From assembly GCA_951813285.1 (NCBI GenBank), contig OX638355.1, forward strand, positions 2,561,136 through 2,625,135: a DNA stretch of 64,000 bases. The letters are read 5' to 3'. This DNA is from Terriglobia bacterium (lineage in GTDB: Bacteria; Acidobacteriota; Terriglobia; Versatilivoradales; Versatilivoraceae). The notes below the pieces were generated by a model. That model did not search any database. It was given only the letters and a program-made list of their open reading frames with translations, and had not been told where the DNA came from. Shown piece by piece: positions 1 through 9,487 of the stretch. Made by a program: the position numbers and the translations under genes. The first letter of the stretch is position 1, and every line of letters begins with the position of its first letter.

Positions 1-1026
1 GGTTACCACACCTATCGTATCCCGATCATCGAGACGGCTCCCGACGGCACGCTGCTGGTGTTTGTAGAAGCCCGAAAGTACAACGCCCATGATCCTGGCA
101 TGGAGGGGAACGACATCGACCTCGCCTTGAAACGGAGTACCGACGGTGGTCGGACCTGGTCCCGGATGACGGTGTTGGATGATCCGGGTGAGCGCTGGTC
201 CTCCTGCAATGCGGCCACCGTGGTCGATCGAGAAAAAGGCCGGATCTGGTTGCTTCACGGCAGGAACAAGCCGGATCGCAGCAGCTTGACGGTTCGACCC
301 GGCACTGACGACGCCCAGGCATGGGCGCGCTATAGCGAGGACAACGGCCTGACTTGGTCGGAGCCGGTGGATATCACAAGAGCTGTCCGGGACGTCAACC
401 AGTGGGGTGGCGCCTATTTCGGTCCCGGGGGTGCGATTCAGGACAGTCGCGGCCGGTTGATCTTCCCCGTCGCCAAGATCACCGCCCGGAAGGATTCTCA
501 GGGCAACCTGACACCCGGTACCTGGACGGCGTTTGCCTTGTATAGCGACGACCACGGCAAGACCTGGAAACGGGGCCAACTGGCCAAACGTTCCACCAGC
601 GAGAGTCAGTTGGTCGAGCTGACCGATGGAACTCTGCTGATGGACTCTCGCCAGGATCGTGAGCCGAATCGCTGGCTGACAGCCAGCCGCGACGGGGGCA
701 GGACCTGGTTGCCGGCCAGAGACGGCCAGATTGTGCCGCCGATCGCTGCCGGGATCGAGCGTTACTCCTTGAAGGCGGCTGGAGACGATCGAAATCGGAT
801 CCTGTGGACAGGCCCCAAGGGACCCGGACGCAAGACACTGGTGCTGCGCGCCAGCTATGACGAGGGGAAAACCTTTACCGGGGAAAAAGTGATCTCGAAC
901 GACCGGGCAGCCTATTCAGACCTCACTATCCTGAAGGATAAAAGCGTTGGAGTCATCTGGGAGCGGGGCGGCTACGCGTTCGTTACCTTCTCGCGTTTCA
1001 ATCTGGACTTTCTGGAGCCGAAGTGA
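1..1026 (+). CDS. Sialidase-like BNR/Asp-box protein, 5' end outside window
   Basis: The reading frame is open from base 1, so the gene begins upstream and about 341 residues are visible. The visible part opens with YRIP, the variant of the sialidase FRIP motif that carries the first arginine of the substrate-binding triad, followed by a DGTLLVFVEAR strand. Asp-box repeats of the S-x-D-x-G-x-T-W type are visible as STDGGRTW, SEDNGLTW, SDDHGKTW and SRDGGRTW, consistent with a six-bladed propeller of the GH33 sialidase superfamily. The likely role is cleavage of terminal sialic acid or a related sugar outside the cytoplasm; the substrate is inferred only from family. A symporter fragment follows 69 bases downstream on the same strand, which suggests an original hydrolase-transporter operon. 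Confidence 0.85.
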   Translation, partial: GYHTYRIPIIETAPDGTLLVFVEARKYNAHDPGMEGNDIDLALKRSTDGGRTWSRMTVLDDPGERWSSCNAATVVDREKGRIWLLHGRNKPDRSSLTVRPGTDDAQAWARYSEDNGLTWSEPVDITRAVRDVNQWGGAYFGPGGAIQDSRGRLIFPVAKITARKDSQGNLTPGTWTAFALYSDDHGKTWKRGQLAKRSTSESQLVELTDGTLLMDSRQDREPNRWLTASRDGGRTWLPARDGQIVPPIAAGIERYSLKAAGDDRNRILWTGPKGPGRKTLVLRASYDEGKTFTGEKVISNDRAAYSDLTILKDKSVGVIWERGGYAFVTFSRFNLDFLEPK

Positions 1027-1095
1027 CGGATGGATCGCAATCGGCCCGGATGACCTCATCACTTTCCATTAGACACTACACCTAGAGGAAAAGGC

Positions 1096-1449
1096 ATGTT
1101 TGGCGTCATCGGACCCGTCGACACCGCAGTGGTGTTGATCTACTTCACGGTGATCGCCTTCATGGGTGTGTCTCTGTGGAGAAGGCAGAATTTTTCCGAA
1201 GAGTACTTCGTTGGCCGGCGAAACATGCATTGGCTGATGGTGGGCATCAGCAATCAGGCTTCACTCAATAAATCTTGCTACCTGACGAATTTTGCAAAAG
1301 GCTCAATATTTAATTTGTTTGTTTTTGGAACTTTACCTGCTATATTTATCGAGAATCTTTCCCAAAAATTTAGAAGATCGCTCAGACGACGCCCAATCCG
1401 TCTGTCGGTGAATTGGTGCAGGATCACCCATAAACCGGAGACAGGATAG
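1096..1449 (+). pseudogene. Truncated sodium/solute symporter (SSS family), N-terminal stump
   Basis: The first 57 codons, up to QASL near base 1266, match the start of the complete symporter at 48958-50460 at about 43 of 57 residues (DTAVVL, EEYF, GRRNMHWLMVGIS). After that the frame continues for 60 codons with no resemblance to a transporter, and the DNA turns sharply AT-rich (about 1262-1375). A normal SSS protein has 13 or so membrane helices and about 500 residues, so this is a remnant. The gene directly follows a sialidase gene, so the loss probably removed that hydrolase's dedicated importer. Confidence 0.85.
1262..1440. other. AT-rich foreign or replacement DNA joined to the symporter stump
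   Basis: Base composition changes abruptly at about base 1262, from the GC-rich coding style of the symporter to runs such as AATATTTAATTTG and CTATATTTATC, and returns to GC-rich sequence by about 1380-1440. No recognisable gene lies in it. The sharp edge marks a deletion or insertion breakpoint. The stretch also forms the upstream region of the TonB receptor that starts at 1479. Confidence 0.6.
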
Positions 1450-1478
1450 GAGTTCCGTGGCGGTCGAAGGTGGCGACC

Positions 1479-4400
1479 ATGAGTCAGAAAATTCGGCTGG
1501 CCTTGTTGGTAAACGTCGCGCTGAGCTTGGTCTCAGCGTCCTCTGTGCTGGGCCAGGAGACGAGAATATTGAGAGGGGAGTTGTCAGGGACGATCACGGA
1601 CAGCAGCGGCGCCAGAGTGCCCGGCGTGGACGTGTCGGCGACCCATCAGGAGACCAACTTTGTCCGGACTCAGACGACCGATGACACCGGAGTCTACGTC
1701 TTGAGTGGTCTCCCGGTTGGAGAGTACGTGCTCTCCGCGCAGATATCGGGCTTTCGCGAGTACCGCCAAACTGGAATCGTTCTGGGGGGAGGAGACCGCC
1801 AGACGGTGAACATCGAGCTTGAGGTCGGCGAGGTGACCGATACGGTCGAGGTGATTGAGACCGCTCCCATCATCAATATGACCGACGCATCCATCGGTGA
1901 GAACCTCTCCAATGAAACGGTCGAAACGGTGCCAATTAACGGCCGGGACTTCACCCAGCTCCTGCTGCTGCAGCCGGGAGCCGTTTTGACTCCGAACTAT
2001 TCCGGTCAACCAGGAAGGTCCTCCGATCCCGGGGCGCCTACGGGCATCAGTTATAACGGAGCCCATGACAGTTGGGGGAGCACAAACGTCACGCTGGACG
2101 GCGTCGACATCACCGAGGTGGCCCATGGGTTGGTGGATGCCAACTCCATCAGTGTGGAGGCCATTCAGGAGGTAGCCATCGACACCACCAATCTCTCGGC
2201 CGAGGTGGGCCGCACTCCACTGGGCAAGGTCACCTTTATCACCAAATCCGGAACCAACGACTTCCACGGTTCTGCCTTCTGGTATAACCGTCCCAGATTT
2301 GCTCAAGCCAACGAGTTTTTCCTCAACGCGGAAGGAAGGGAGCTCGGGGAGTTTAGCCGTCACCAGTATGGTGGCAGTATCGGCGGACCGGTGGTTCGGG
2401 ACAAGGTGTTTTTCTTTTACACCTTTGAAGGGATCGATGCCGCGGTCCCCTCTACGTTTCAATTCAATGCTCCCACGGCTGCCTATAAGGCCACGCTCCC
2501 GGCTGTGTTGAAGCAATATTTTGATTTGGTGCCCGAGCCCAGCAAGCCTAACCCGGCGGACCCCAGGGTCGGAGAGCTGAACTTGTCGGGAGAGCAAACG
2601 GTCGACAATCGGATTCACATGCCAAGGATCGACGTCAATCTGGGATCCCATAGTGCTTTCTTCCGCTGGAACCGCCTGAGATTGAAGAAGACCAACACGG
2701 CGACCAATGGCGGCTATCCTGACTTTCCTCAGGAAGTCTCAAATGATCAAGACAATGTGGCTGTCGCCTGGAACTATGCCATCAGTCCGACCATCATCAA
2801 CGAATTCGGGTACGGACGGCAGACCTGGAATGTTTTTGTCAACCAATTCACCGGTGTGGACGGATTGATCAACTCCAATCAGCGGGGAAGACTGACCGTT
2901 CAAGGGGAGTGGCCAACGGGGGCGATTCCCCATAACGGCGATGTTGCCGCCGAGGGGCACGGCCATTTCCTGCACGACAACCTGCGGGTCATTCGGGGAG
3001 GACACCAACTTTCCATTGGAGCGGAGTGGCGCCGAGCCTTGCATGTGCAGGGTTTTGATTTTTGGACCGACTATTCCTACGAAAGTCTGGACGACCTGGC
3101 GATCAACAGCCCGTTGAGCGCCAGTAACCGCTGGGGTGAATCGCCCTTTCCCATGGGGCCGGGAATCGGGCACAACGGAGGGATCTACGCTCATGACGAC
3201 TGGAAGGTGACGCCCAGATTGACGCTCAACATCGGTGCTCGCTGGGACTACGAGGGGCCCATCATCAATCACAGCAGCCCGCCCAACGGACACATTGGCT
3301 TTCTCAGGCGAACAGGCAGTTGCCCAACGTGTCCCAACGGGACGGCCATCGGTCACATTCTCAACTGCAAGGTTTGTACTCCCGGCAGCTTCATCGTTCC
3401 GGGCACCGACATTCATGATTCCGTCAATGACCCGTTCTTCACCCGGACCGGTGAACGGGTACGCGAGGGAGACTACAACAACTTTTCTCCCCGCATCGGA
3501 ATGGCTTACGATCTGACCGGTGATGGGACGACGGTGCTACGGGGAGGTTGGGCCTTCGCTTATGTCGGCACCGATCCAGGGTCCCACTTTGGGTTTAGAA
3601 CCGGCGCCAACTCGGTCAATCCATCCACCCTCACCAGGGATGATATTCCCGACCTGGCTTTCCCGGTCAGTTTCTTCGGGGCGTCGCTACCCCCCGGGGC
3701 GCGGAAGAGCTTTGGCTTCTACCCTCGCAAAATTGAAATGGGATTCGGCAAGCAGTGGAACTTGTCGCTGCAGCGGGAGATGCCCGGCGATATGGCCCTG
3801 CAGGTGGCTTATGTGGGCAACGACCAGAAGATCGTCGGCGTCCTGAGCGGGGCCTATTCGGTCAACCCGTTCATCCCGGATGCCAGCCATCCCAACGGGG
3901 GAGACACGGTGGATCCCTGCTGCAATGCGGCCTTGTACGGAAGAGCCACCTTTTCCCGCTATGATTCGATGCAGGTGACGCTAAGAAAGAGGATGTCGAA
4001 GGGGGTCCTGTTCAATGTTTACTATACGTGGGCCCATTCCCTGCACGATTGGCCTGGAGGCCAGTGGGGAAGCTTCTACAATCGACCTCCGGCGGACCTG
4101 ATCGGGGGTTATGCCTATCCCGATGGAATCCAGGAGGTTCGGTATGAGAGAAGTTCCGCCAATTGGGATATGCGCCACAACTTGCTCAGCCATTGGTTAT
4201 GGGATCTTCCCTTCCCTGCAGATGGGAGTGGGTTCGCAAATCGTTTGGCCCAAGGTTGGCAACTCTCTGGGATCGTGGGTAAGCGAACCGGGTTCCCGAT
4301 TGGCATTGGAACCGGACGACGAAATCGTTACAGGGGCGGTTCGAGGCCCAATACGGTGGCTGGCGCCAGAATCGATACGGGCAATGTAGGCGCCGACCTG

Positions 4401-4709
4401 CCATTTTTGAATAGTGGGGCCTTTACCTTTCCCGACCCCGACCCCGAGTTCCCGGGCCTGTACCATTTGGGGGATGCCGAGGTGCGGCCTGCCAGACGGC
4501 CCGGCGCCTTCACCCTTGACATCAGTCTGCTCAAGACTACCAATATCCATGAAAACCACCGGATCGAGTTTCGGGCCGAGTTCTTCAATCTGCTCAATCA
4601 CATGGTATGGCATGGGCTCAACGGCAGCCTGCAGTCTTCCAACTTCGGTGCTTTGACCGGCACCCTGGGCAGCCGGCAGATTTCGTTCGGGCTCCGGTAC
4701 ATCTTCTAA
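1479..4709 (+). CDS. TonB-dependent receptor 1, carboxypeptidase-regulatory-like N-terminus
   Basis: A 1076-residue outer-membrane transporter of the type common in Acidobacteriota. A signal peptide (LALLVNVALSLVSASSVLGQ) is followed by a CarboxypepD_reg-like beta-sandwich (ELSGTITDSSGARVPGVDV, roughly residues 30-115), a plug domain (about 125-250, with VPINGRDFTQLLLLQPGA) and a long beta-barrel ending in a terminal aromatic (ISFGLRYIF). The ATG at 1479 is preferred over the in-frame GTG at 1470 because AAGG lies about 8 bases upstream of it. It should import a bulky nutrient, perhaps an oligosaccharide, using TonB energy; the ligand is unknown. It is closely related to the receptor at 28702-31974, with which it shares the mature N-terminus QETRILRGELSGTITD. 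Confidence 0.93.
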   Translation: MSQKIRLALLVNVALSLVSASSVLGQETRILRGELSGTITDSSGARVPGVDVSATHQETNFVRTQTTDDTGVYVLSGLPVGEYVLSAQISGFREYRQTGIVLGGGDRQTVNIELEVGEVTDTVEVIETAPIINMTDASIGENLSNETVETVPINGRDFTQLLLLQPGAVLTPNYSGQPGRSSDPGAPTGISYNGAHDSWGSTNVTLDGVDITEVAHGLVDANSISVEAIQEVAIDTTNLSAEVGRTPLGKVTFITKSGTNDFHGSAFWYNRPRFAQANEFFLNAEGRELGEFSRHQYGGSIGGPVVRDKVFFFYTFEGIDAAVPSTFQFNAPTAAYKATLPAVLKQYFDLVPEPSKPNPADPRVGELNLSGEQTVDNRIHMPRIDVNLGSHSAFFRWNRLRLKKTNTATNGGYPDFPQEVSNDQDNVAVAWNYAISPTIINEFGYGRQTWNVFVNQFTGVDGLINSNQRGRLTVQGEWPTGAIPHNGDVAAEGHGHFLHDNLRVIRGGHQLSIGAEWRRALHVQGFDFWTDYSYESLDDLAINSPLSASNRWGESPFPMGPGIGHNGGIYAHDDWKVTPRLTLNIGARWDYEGPIINHSSPPNGHIGFLRRTGSCPTCPNGTAIGHILNCKVCTPGSFIVPGTDIHDSVNDPFFTRTGERVREGDYNNFSPRIGMAYDLTGDGTTVLRGGWAFAYVGTDPGSHFGFRTGANSVNPSTLTRDDIPDLAFPVSFFGASLPPGARKSFGFYPRKIEMGFGKQWNLSLQREMPGDMALQVAYVGNDQKIVGVLSGAYSVNPFIPDASHPNGGDTVDPCCNAALYGRATFSRYDSMQVTLRKRMSKGVLFNVYYTWAHSLHDWPGGQWGSFYNRPPADLIGGYAYPDGIQEVRYERSSANWDMRHNLLSHWLWDLPFPADGSGFANRLAQGWQLSGIVGKRTGFPIGIGTGRRNRYRGGSRPNTVAGARIDTGNVGADLPFLNSGAFTFPDPDPEFPGLYHLGDAEVRPARRPGAFTLDISLLKTTNIHENHRIEFRAEFFNLLNHMVWHGLNGSLQSSNFGALTGTLGSRQISFGLRYIF

Positions 4710-4729
4710 CCTGCCAGTGTAGAAAAACC

Positions 4730-4762
4730 GCGCGCCCGTTCTTCAAGGGCGCGCTTTTTTTT
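4730..4762 (+). terminator. Rho-independent terminator of TonB receptor 1
   Basis: GCGCGCCC (4730-4737) pairs perfectly with GGGCGCGC (4747-4754) around a nine-base loop and is followed by eight T residues. On the other strand the same stem is followed by five T residues, so it may also stop the converging minus-strand gene that ends at 4786. The 8-bp stem is identical to the one behind the paralogous receptor at 28702. Confidence 0.9.
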
Positions 4763-4785
4763 GTTCTGGGTGGGTTGTTCAGGAG

Positions 4786-6969
4786 TCACTTCATGGCTTT
4801 CCGCCGTTCCCGGCTGGCTAATGCTTGCCGGTAAAAGGCCAGTCGCCGGCGAATATCCGTCGCCAATGCTTCATCTGGAGCGGTGGAAGCGGCTTTCAGA
4901 GCCGCCTGGGCCATGGCGACGGCCCGGTCGAATCGCCCGGCCGCCGCGTAGGCACCAGCCAGAGTATCCAGGCTGGGTGCGTGCCTGTATTGGGTGGATT
5001 GGGCGGTGCGCTGAGCCAACTTGAGTGCCTCAGCCACATCCCGCACATCGGGATCCGGGTGGGTGGCCAGTATCCAGGCCAGGCCGTTCGAGGCCGGAGG
5101 CCAGCCCGGGTTGGCCGCCAGAGCTTGACGGTAGTGGGCGATCGCCTGGTCCAGCTTTCCTTGGGTTTTGAGAGCCATGGCCAGGTTATTGTGGGCCGGG
5201 TAGTACCGGGGCTTGAATAGCAGGGCTTGGCGATAGTGGCTCACCGCCTGGTCCAACTTGCCTTGATCCTGCAGCAGGTTGCCCAGGTTGTAGTGAGCTT
5301 CGGTGGACTCGGCATCCACTTCCAGCGCTCTGCGATAATAGGTTATCGCTTCCTCGAGCCTTCCCTGTGATCTGGAGGCCGCGCCCAGGTTGACCAGGGC
5401 TTCAGCGGATTTTGGATTGAGCTCCAGTACCTTTCTAAAGAGGCGCATGGCCTCCTCGATTCTTCCCTGGGAGGCCAGGGCGATGCCCAGGTTGTCGAGC
5501 GCTTCGATGGCCCCGGGTCTCAGTCGAAGGGCATGACGGAAGTGAGCCACGGCCTCCTCGGTCCTGTCCTGAGACCTCAGCGTCACCCCCAGGTTGTTGT
5601 GAACCTCTGCCGATTCGGACTTGAGCGCCAGCGCCTGCCGAAAGGACTGGGCTGCCGCCTCAAGCCTTCCTTCTTTTCTGAGCTCGAGGCCCAACCGGTT
5701 GTGGGCATACCAACTGTCGGGGAGGGAAGCAACCAGGCTGCGGTAATGCTCTAGCTTCGAGCCCGAGCTCTGCCATTCCGCCCATCCCATCAGGCACACC
5801 GGAATGACGAACAGGCTCCACATCAGCCCGTGATTCAGCCCGCGACCCGGTCCCGGGGCTGCTTCGTCGGCCTGTCCTCCCCTCAATCCCAGGCCCTGTC
5901 GGGTGGACCGCTCCCTCACTTTCCAGATGAAGCCGTCAAAGTAGAAGTGGAGCAGTGTGGAAGCCGTGACCACTCCGAAAAGCGATTGTTGCAGGAACCC
6001 CCGGTCGATGGCGTCAGTCAGCAGTTGAATCGCGCCATAGGCGAATACCAATCCAACGTAAAGTCCAATCAGGACCCCGCTGCGCCGGAAGAGGAACCGC
6101 GTGAACGCCCCGATGCCTTGGCCCTTATCGACTCGCCTGCGGTTGTATAACCAGACGATGGACAGGTATTGCACGTCGTGAAAGATCTCAAACAGGGCAA
6201 TTCCCAACAGGACGTTGTCGATCCCGACCATGGCGTAGTACCAGAAACCGAAGCTGGTTGCCATCAACAGGGCCTTGATGGGATTGGCAGGCTGTCCCTC
6301 CCGCCACTGCCACCAAAGATTGATCAGAAAGGATCCGGTAATCAAGGCGGTGGCCATGCCCCAGGCCGTCTGAAAAGTGTGGATGGCTGCACCCGGAATC
6401 GGTGGGCCCCCTGAGAGGTAAAAGACATCCAACAGAGCCGCCATCCGCCCGGGTGAGTAAAACAGTCCCAGGCCGAACCACGCCAGACACATCAGCCAGT
6501 CCAAGCGTACCGTCAAGGGAGCGAAGGAGCCGCTCTTGGCGTCGTAAATGCGCACAAACCCGTATACCTGTGCCAGGGCATGCCAGGCTCCCCACAGCAG
6601 GAAGATCACTCGCAGCCCATTCAGGTGCCAATGGGCGAACAGCAAACAGACCAACAACAGGAACAAGGGTGAGACCAGAAAGCGCACTTTGAAGCGCCGA
6701 AACAGTTCACGGTCCCCGTAGGCGCGCATCATTCCTGGCAGATGGTGGCCAATGGCCCCGAAAGCCACTACGTAGACCGCGATTTCCTCGGTGGTCCAGC
6801 GGGATCCGGCCGCTGCCACCAGAGGAATGATCAGGGCCGGAGTACCCACAAAGAGGAGCAGATCCTTCCAGGAACCGAGGATCCACAGACTGGAGGCGGG
6901 GGAAGGCTTTCCGTCCTTCGGGATGGTGTTTGCCCGGTGAGCTGGCTTGTGATCCATATCTGTCGCCAC
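4786..6969 (-). CDS. Polytopic membrane protein with C-terminal TPR array
   Basis: The 727-residue product has about 8-10 hydrophobic helices in residues 30-400, then roughly eight TPR units (about 405-690) built on the W/Y-x-x-L-G / A-x-x-x-Y/F-x-x-A-L pattern. The membrane part carries several histidines in conserved-looking positions: HH at 75-76, H113 and H115, H130 (AWHALAQVYGF), H264 (HDVQYLSIVW) and H341 (HFYFDGFIWK). I know of no characterised function for this architecture; the histidines could bind a metal, which is inference. The start is a GTG at 6969; an ATG at 6957 is an alternative and neither has a clear ribosome-binding site. It converges on TonB receptor 1, 76 bases away, across the shared terminator. 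Confidence 0.8.
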   Translation of the reverse strand: MATDMDHKPAHRANTIPKDGKPSPASSLWILGSWKDLLLFVGTPALIIPLVAAAGSRWTTEEIAVYVVAFGAIGHHLPGMMRAYGDRELFRRFKVRFLVSPLFLLLVCLLFAHWHLNGLRVIFLLWGAWHALAQVYGFVRIYDAKSGSFAPLTVRLDWLMCLAWFGLGLFYSPGRMAALLDVFYLSGGPPIPGAAIHTFQTAWGMATALITGSFLINLWWQWREGQPANPIKALLMATSFGFWYYAMVGIDNVLLGIALFEIFHDVQYLSIVWLYNRRRVDKGQGIGAFTRFLFRRSGVLIGLYVGLVFAYGAIQLLTDAIDRGFLQQSLFGVVTASTLLHFYFDGFIWKVRERSTRQGLGLRGGQADEAAPGPGRGLNHGLMWSLFVIPVCLMGWAEWQSSGSKLEHYRSLVASLPDSWYAHNRLGLELRKEGRLEAAAQSFRQALALKSESAEVHNNLGVTLRSQDRTEEAVAHFRHALRLRPGAIEALDNLGIALASQGRIEEAMRLFRKVLELNPKSAEALVNLGAASRSQGRLEEAITYYRRALEVDAESTEAHYNLGNLLQDQGKLDQAVSHYRQALLFKPRYYPAHNNLAMALKTQGKLDQAIAHYRQALAANPGWPPASNGLAWILATHPDPDVRDVAEALKLAQRTAQSTQYRHAPSLDTLAGAYAAAGRFDRAVAMAQAALKAASTAPDEALATDIRRRLAFYRQALASRERRKAMK

Positions 6970-7076
6970 GGATCAATCGATGTTTTTCCTGTCTCCCAGA
7001 TGGTAAGAAGATCAGCCTGGCCCGATTCAACCCGGAATGGCTTTCCGCCGGCAGGGATCGGCTCGGGCGGAGGTAA

Positions 7077-9437
7077 CTACCGCTCTGCTGCCTGGGCGAG
7101 GGCTGTCAGCTCAACCCTGGAAAGGAACCGCAGCCGTACCGGTCCGAGCAGACCGGAAACCGTTTGTCCTTCCAGGACCCACTTTGTGGGATAGGTGCTC
7201 ATGTGATTGGCCAGGGTATTGGCCACTTTGATTTGAATCCGGTTTTCTCCTTCCCGGACCAGGTGGCTGATGTCGAATCGAAAGGGAGGGGCCATTCGAA
7301 CTCCGGCCTTCCGGTCGTTGACGAAGACTTCGGCCACGGTCCTGGCATCGCCCAATTCCAGCAACCCTTGTTCAGACGCACGCTCGCCTGGATGGCCGCC
7401 GGGCCTGCCTCCCGACCGCTAGAGCCCTGACCCAAATCGAACTGAAATCCTTTCTTGTGCAGGTCGGCGACGTTCCAAGTATTCTGTCCCTGGGTGAAGG
7501 AGAGGACCTCTTCTCCATTGACCCAAGCCTGCTGACGGCGAGGCGGATCGAACCCTGGACTACTTCGGTACTCCGATTTTTCGGGTTTCCTCCCTAATTG
7601 AAGAGTGGCAACGGTTTCCTCGGGCGCGTAAACGTGGGTGAACAGGAAGTGGATGGGTTTGGAAACATCGTGAGAGGCTTCAAATACAAAGAAGTTTTCT
7701 GAGACGCCCGCCAATCCCGAATCCGCATGATGGACATCGCCTGGATAGCCGAACTTCTGGGAGAAGTGGTAGGGCTGCCACCGGAGTGGGCCTTGACCGA
7801 TCTCTCCCCGCGGCCAGGGCTTGTCCGGATGGATGTCACCCCGCTTGAGACGTTCTACCCGGGACAGATGGGCCTCGGAACCGTTGGCCCGCTCCTGGAA
7901 AGGACCGATATGCCACCAGTAAGGGCCGTGGGAGTAGGTGACTTCCGGCCTGGAATTGTGTGGAGTGAAGACCAGCACGACCCCGGCGTAAGGCTCCATC
8001 TCCAGCTCTACCTGGGTCGTGTCCGTCTCTCGCTTAAAGCGATGAACGAGATAGACGCTTCCCGTGAAGGCATCCCAGATTTCGGGTTCGCCGTTCAGAC
8101 GGAAGCGAAACGACAGCCGTCTGCGTTCCGGCTTGGCGTTAAAAAGAAAGTAGACCTCCAGGTCACCCACTTTCTGGTGGGTGTGAAAGACCTTTTCTTC
8201 CGAAGCGACCACATCCCGGGTGATGGCCTGGGAAAGGGCTGCCGGAACCTGGGTTTCCTCTTTGGGCACAAAAACCGCAACCCCTCCCTTTTGGCTGTAG
8301 TTCCGGGTCACCTGGGCCACCGGCCTCCCGGCTTCAATTCCGAATACGTGCCGGACCAGCGACCGAATGTGAGGATCCCCGCGGCCATGTTCCGCCGAGG
8401 CATTGGGCAGTTGACCGAAAGCCACCACCGTTCCCCCGCGGTCGTAGAGGGTCTTCACTTTTTCCAGGGTCGCGGTGCGAATGGTGGTAAGGGGCGGCAG
8501 CACGATGGCACGAAACTCCAGGCCTGCGACTTCAAGTTTGTTGTCCTGAATGGTGGCCTGCTCGATGGACTCGTCATTGATGAAATCCAGATCGATCCCG
8601 TGGTGGTAGATGGATTTGGCCAATTTCATCAGGGATTGAGCCGATTGATTGGCCGCAGGCTCAAAAGCCGGCCACAGGTCGTCGTGAGTCAACGGGCCTG
8701 AGAGCCTTCCGGCCACCCATTTGGCGTGCATGGTCGTGAGCGGATAGAGTAGAGCGACGTCGGCCCGATGTTTGCCTTGGCTCAGGATGTAGCTCAGCCG
8801 TTTGACGTAATCGGTAAAGGATTTCCAGTATTTCCAGTAGGGCTGGTAAAAGTCGACCGCCGGAGGCACCCATTCGTACCACCCCCCCATCAGGGTGTAG
8901 AGTCCGCCGTGGCGGTTGTAGAGATTGATTCCATAGGCGTAGTTCTCGTTGGTCCAGGCCAAGTTTTTCGCTTGGGTGACTCCCCAGCCCGAGCGCCAGA
9001 AGACGCACATGGCCACCCTCTGCCGCCCATAGAGATGAGCAATGGAGCTGGAGATCTTGCTGTCAAACAAACGCTTTTCTCCGACACTTCTCCGACCAAT
9101 TGGGCGGATCCGACCTGAGGGGTTCCTGGTAAGGCCATCGGGGGTAATACCAGGTGCCGGCGACCCCTTTATCCTTCAACTCCTCCAATTGCCAGGTGAT
9201 CTTGTCTTTGGTGACCCGGGCGGCCTCCCACCACCAGCAGTCGATGGGGCCGTACGCATCGGGCGGCTGAGAGAAGCGACTCAACAAGGTGGCCCTGGAG
9301 AGAGTGTCCCGGGGACTGGATTTTGTCGTCATCCAGGAGGCCGGCAGGAACTGATTCCCGCGGTGGAGGGAGTTGAGGAGCAACCAAAGACTGCCGGTCA
9401 CGACCAAGGGGATCAAAAAGAAGGATTTTTTGCTCAT
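7077..9437 (-). pseudogene. GH106-like glycoside hydrolase, broken by deletion and frameshifts
   Basis: Three pieces of one gene lie in two reading frames. The N-terminal piece (9437 down to about 9090) starts at an ATG with GGAGG upstream, has a membrane-anchor or signal segment, and then WWWEAARVTKD and SDPPNWSE, typical of the start of alpha-L-rhamnosidase-type enzymes. It then jumps frame at about 9070-9090 into a segment normally found some 300 residues later (SSSIAHLYGRQRVAM), so an internal block is missing. A second frameshift near 7364-7376 separates the C-terminal beta-sandwich (LELGDARTVAEVFVNDR to GLLGPVRLRFLS). The catalytic core is therefore lost. It lies 50 bases behind the UnbV gene on the same strand. 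Assignment to GH106 is by resemblance only. Confidence 0.75.
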
Positions 9438-9487
9438 CGATTCCTCCTTCCCGGCAACAACCCCGATCGGATGTGTAGGTCCGGGCG

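Noticed and set aside
1584-2651. Long minus-strand open frame of 355 codons opposite TonB receptor 1
   Set aside because: It mirrors a strongly supported receptor gene, lacks a ribosome-binding site and shows no domain; GC-rich coding DNA gives such frames.
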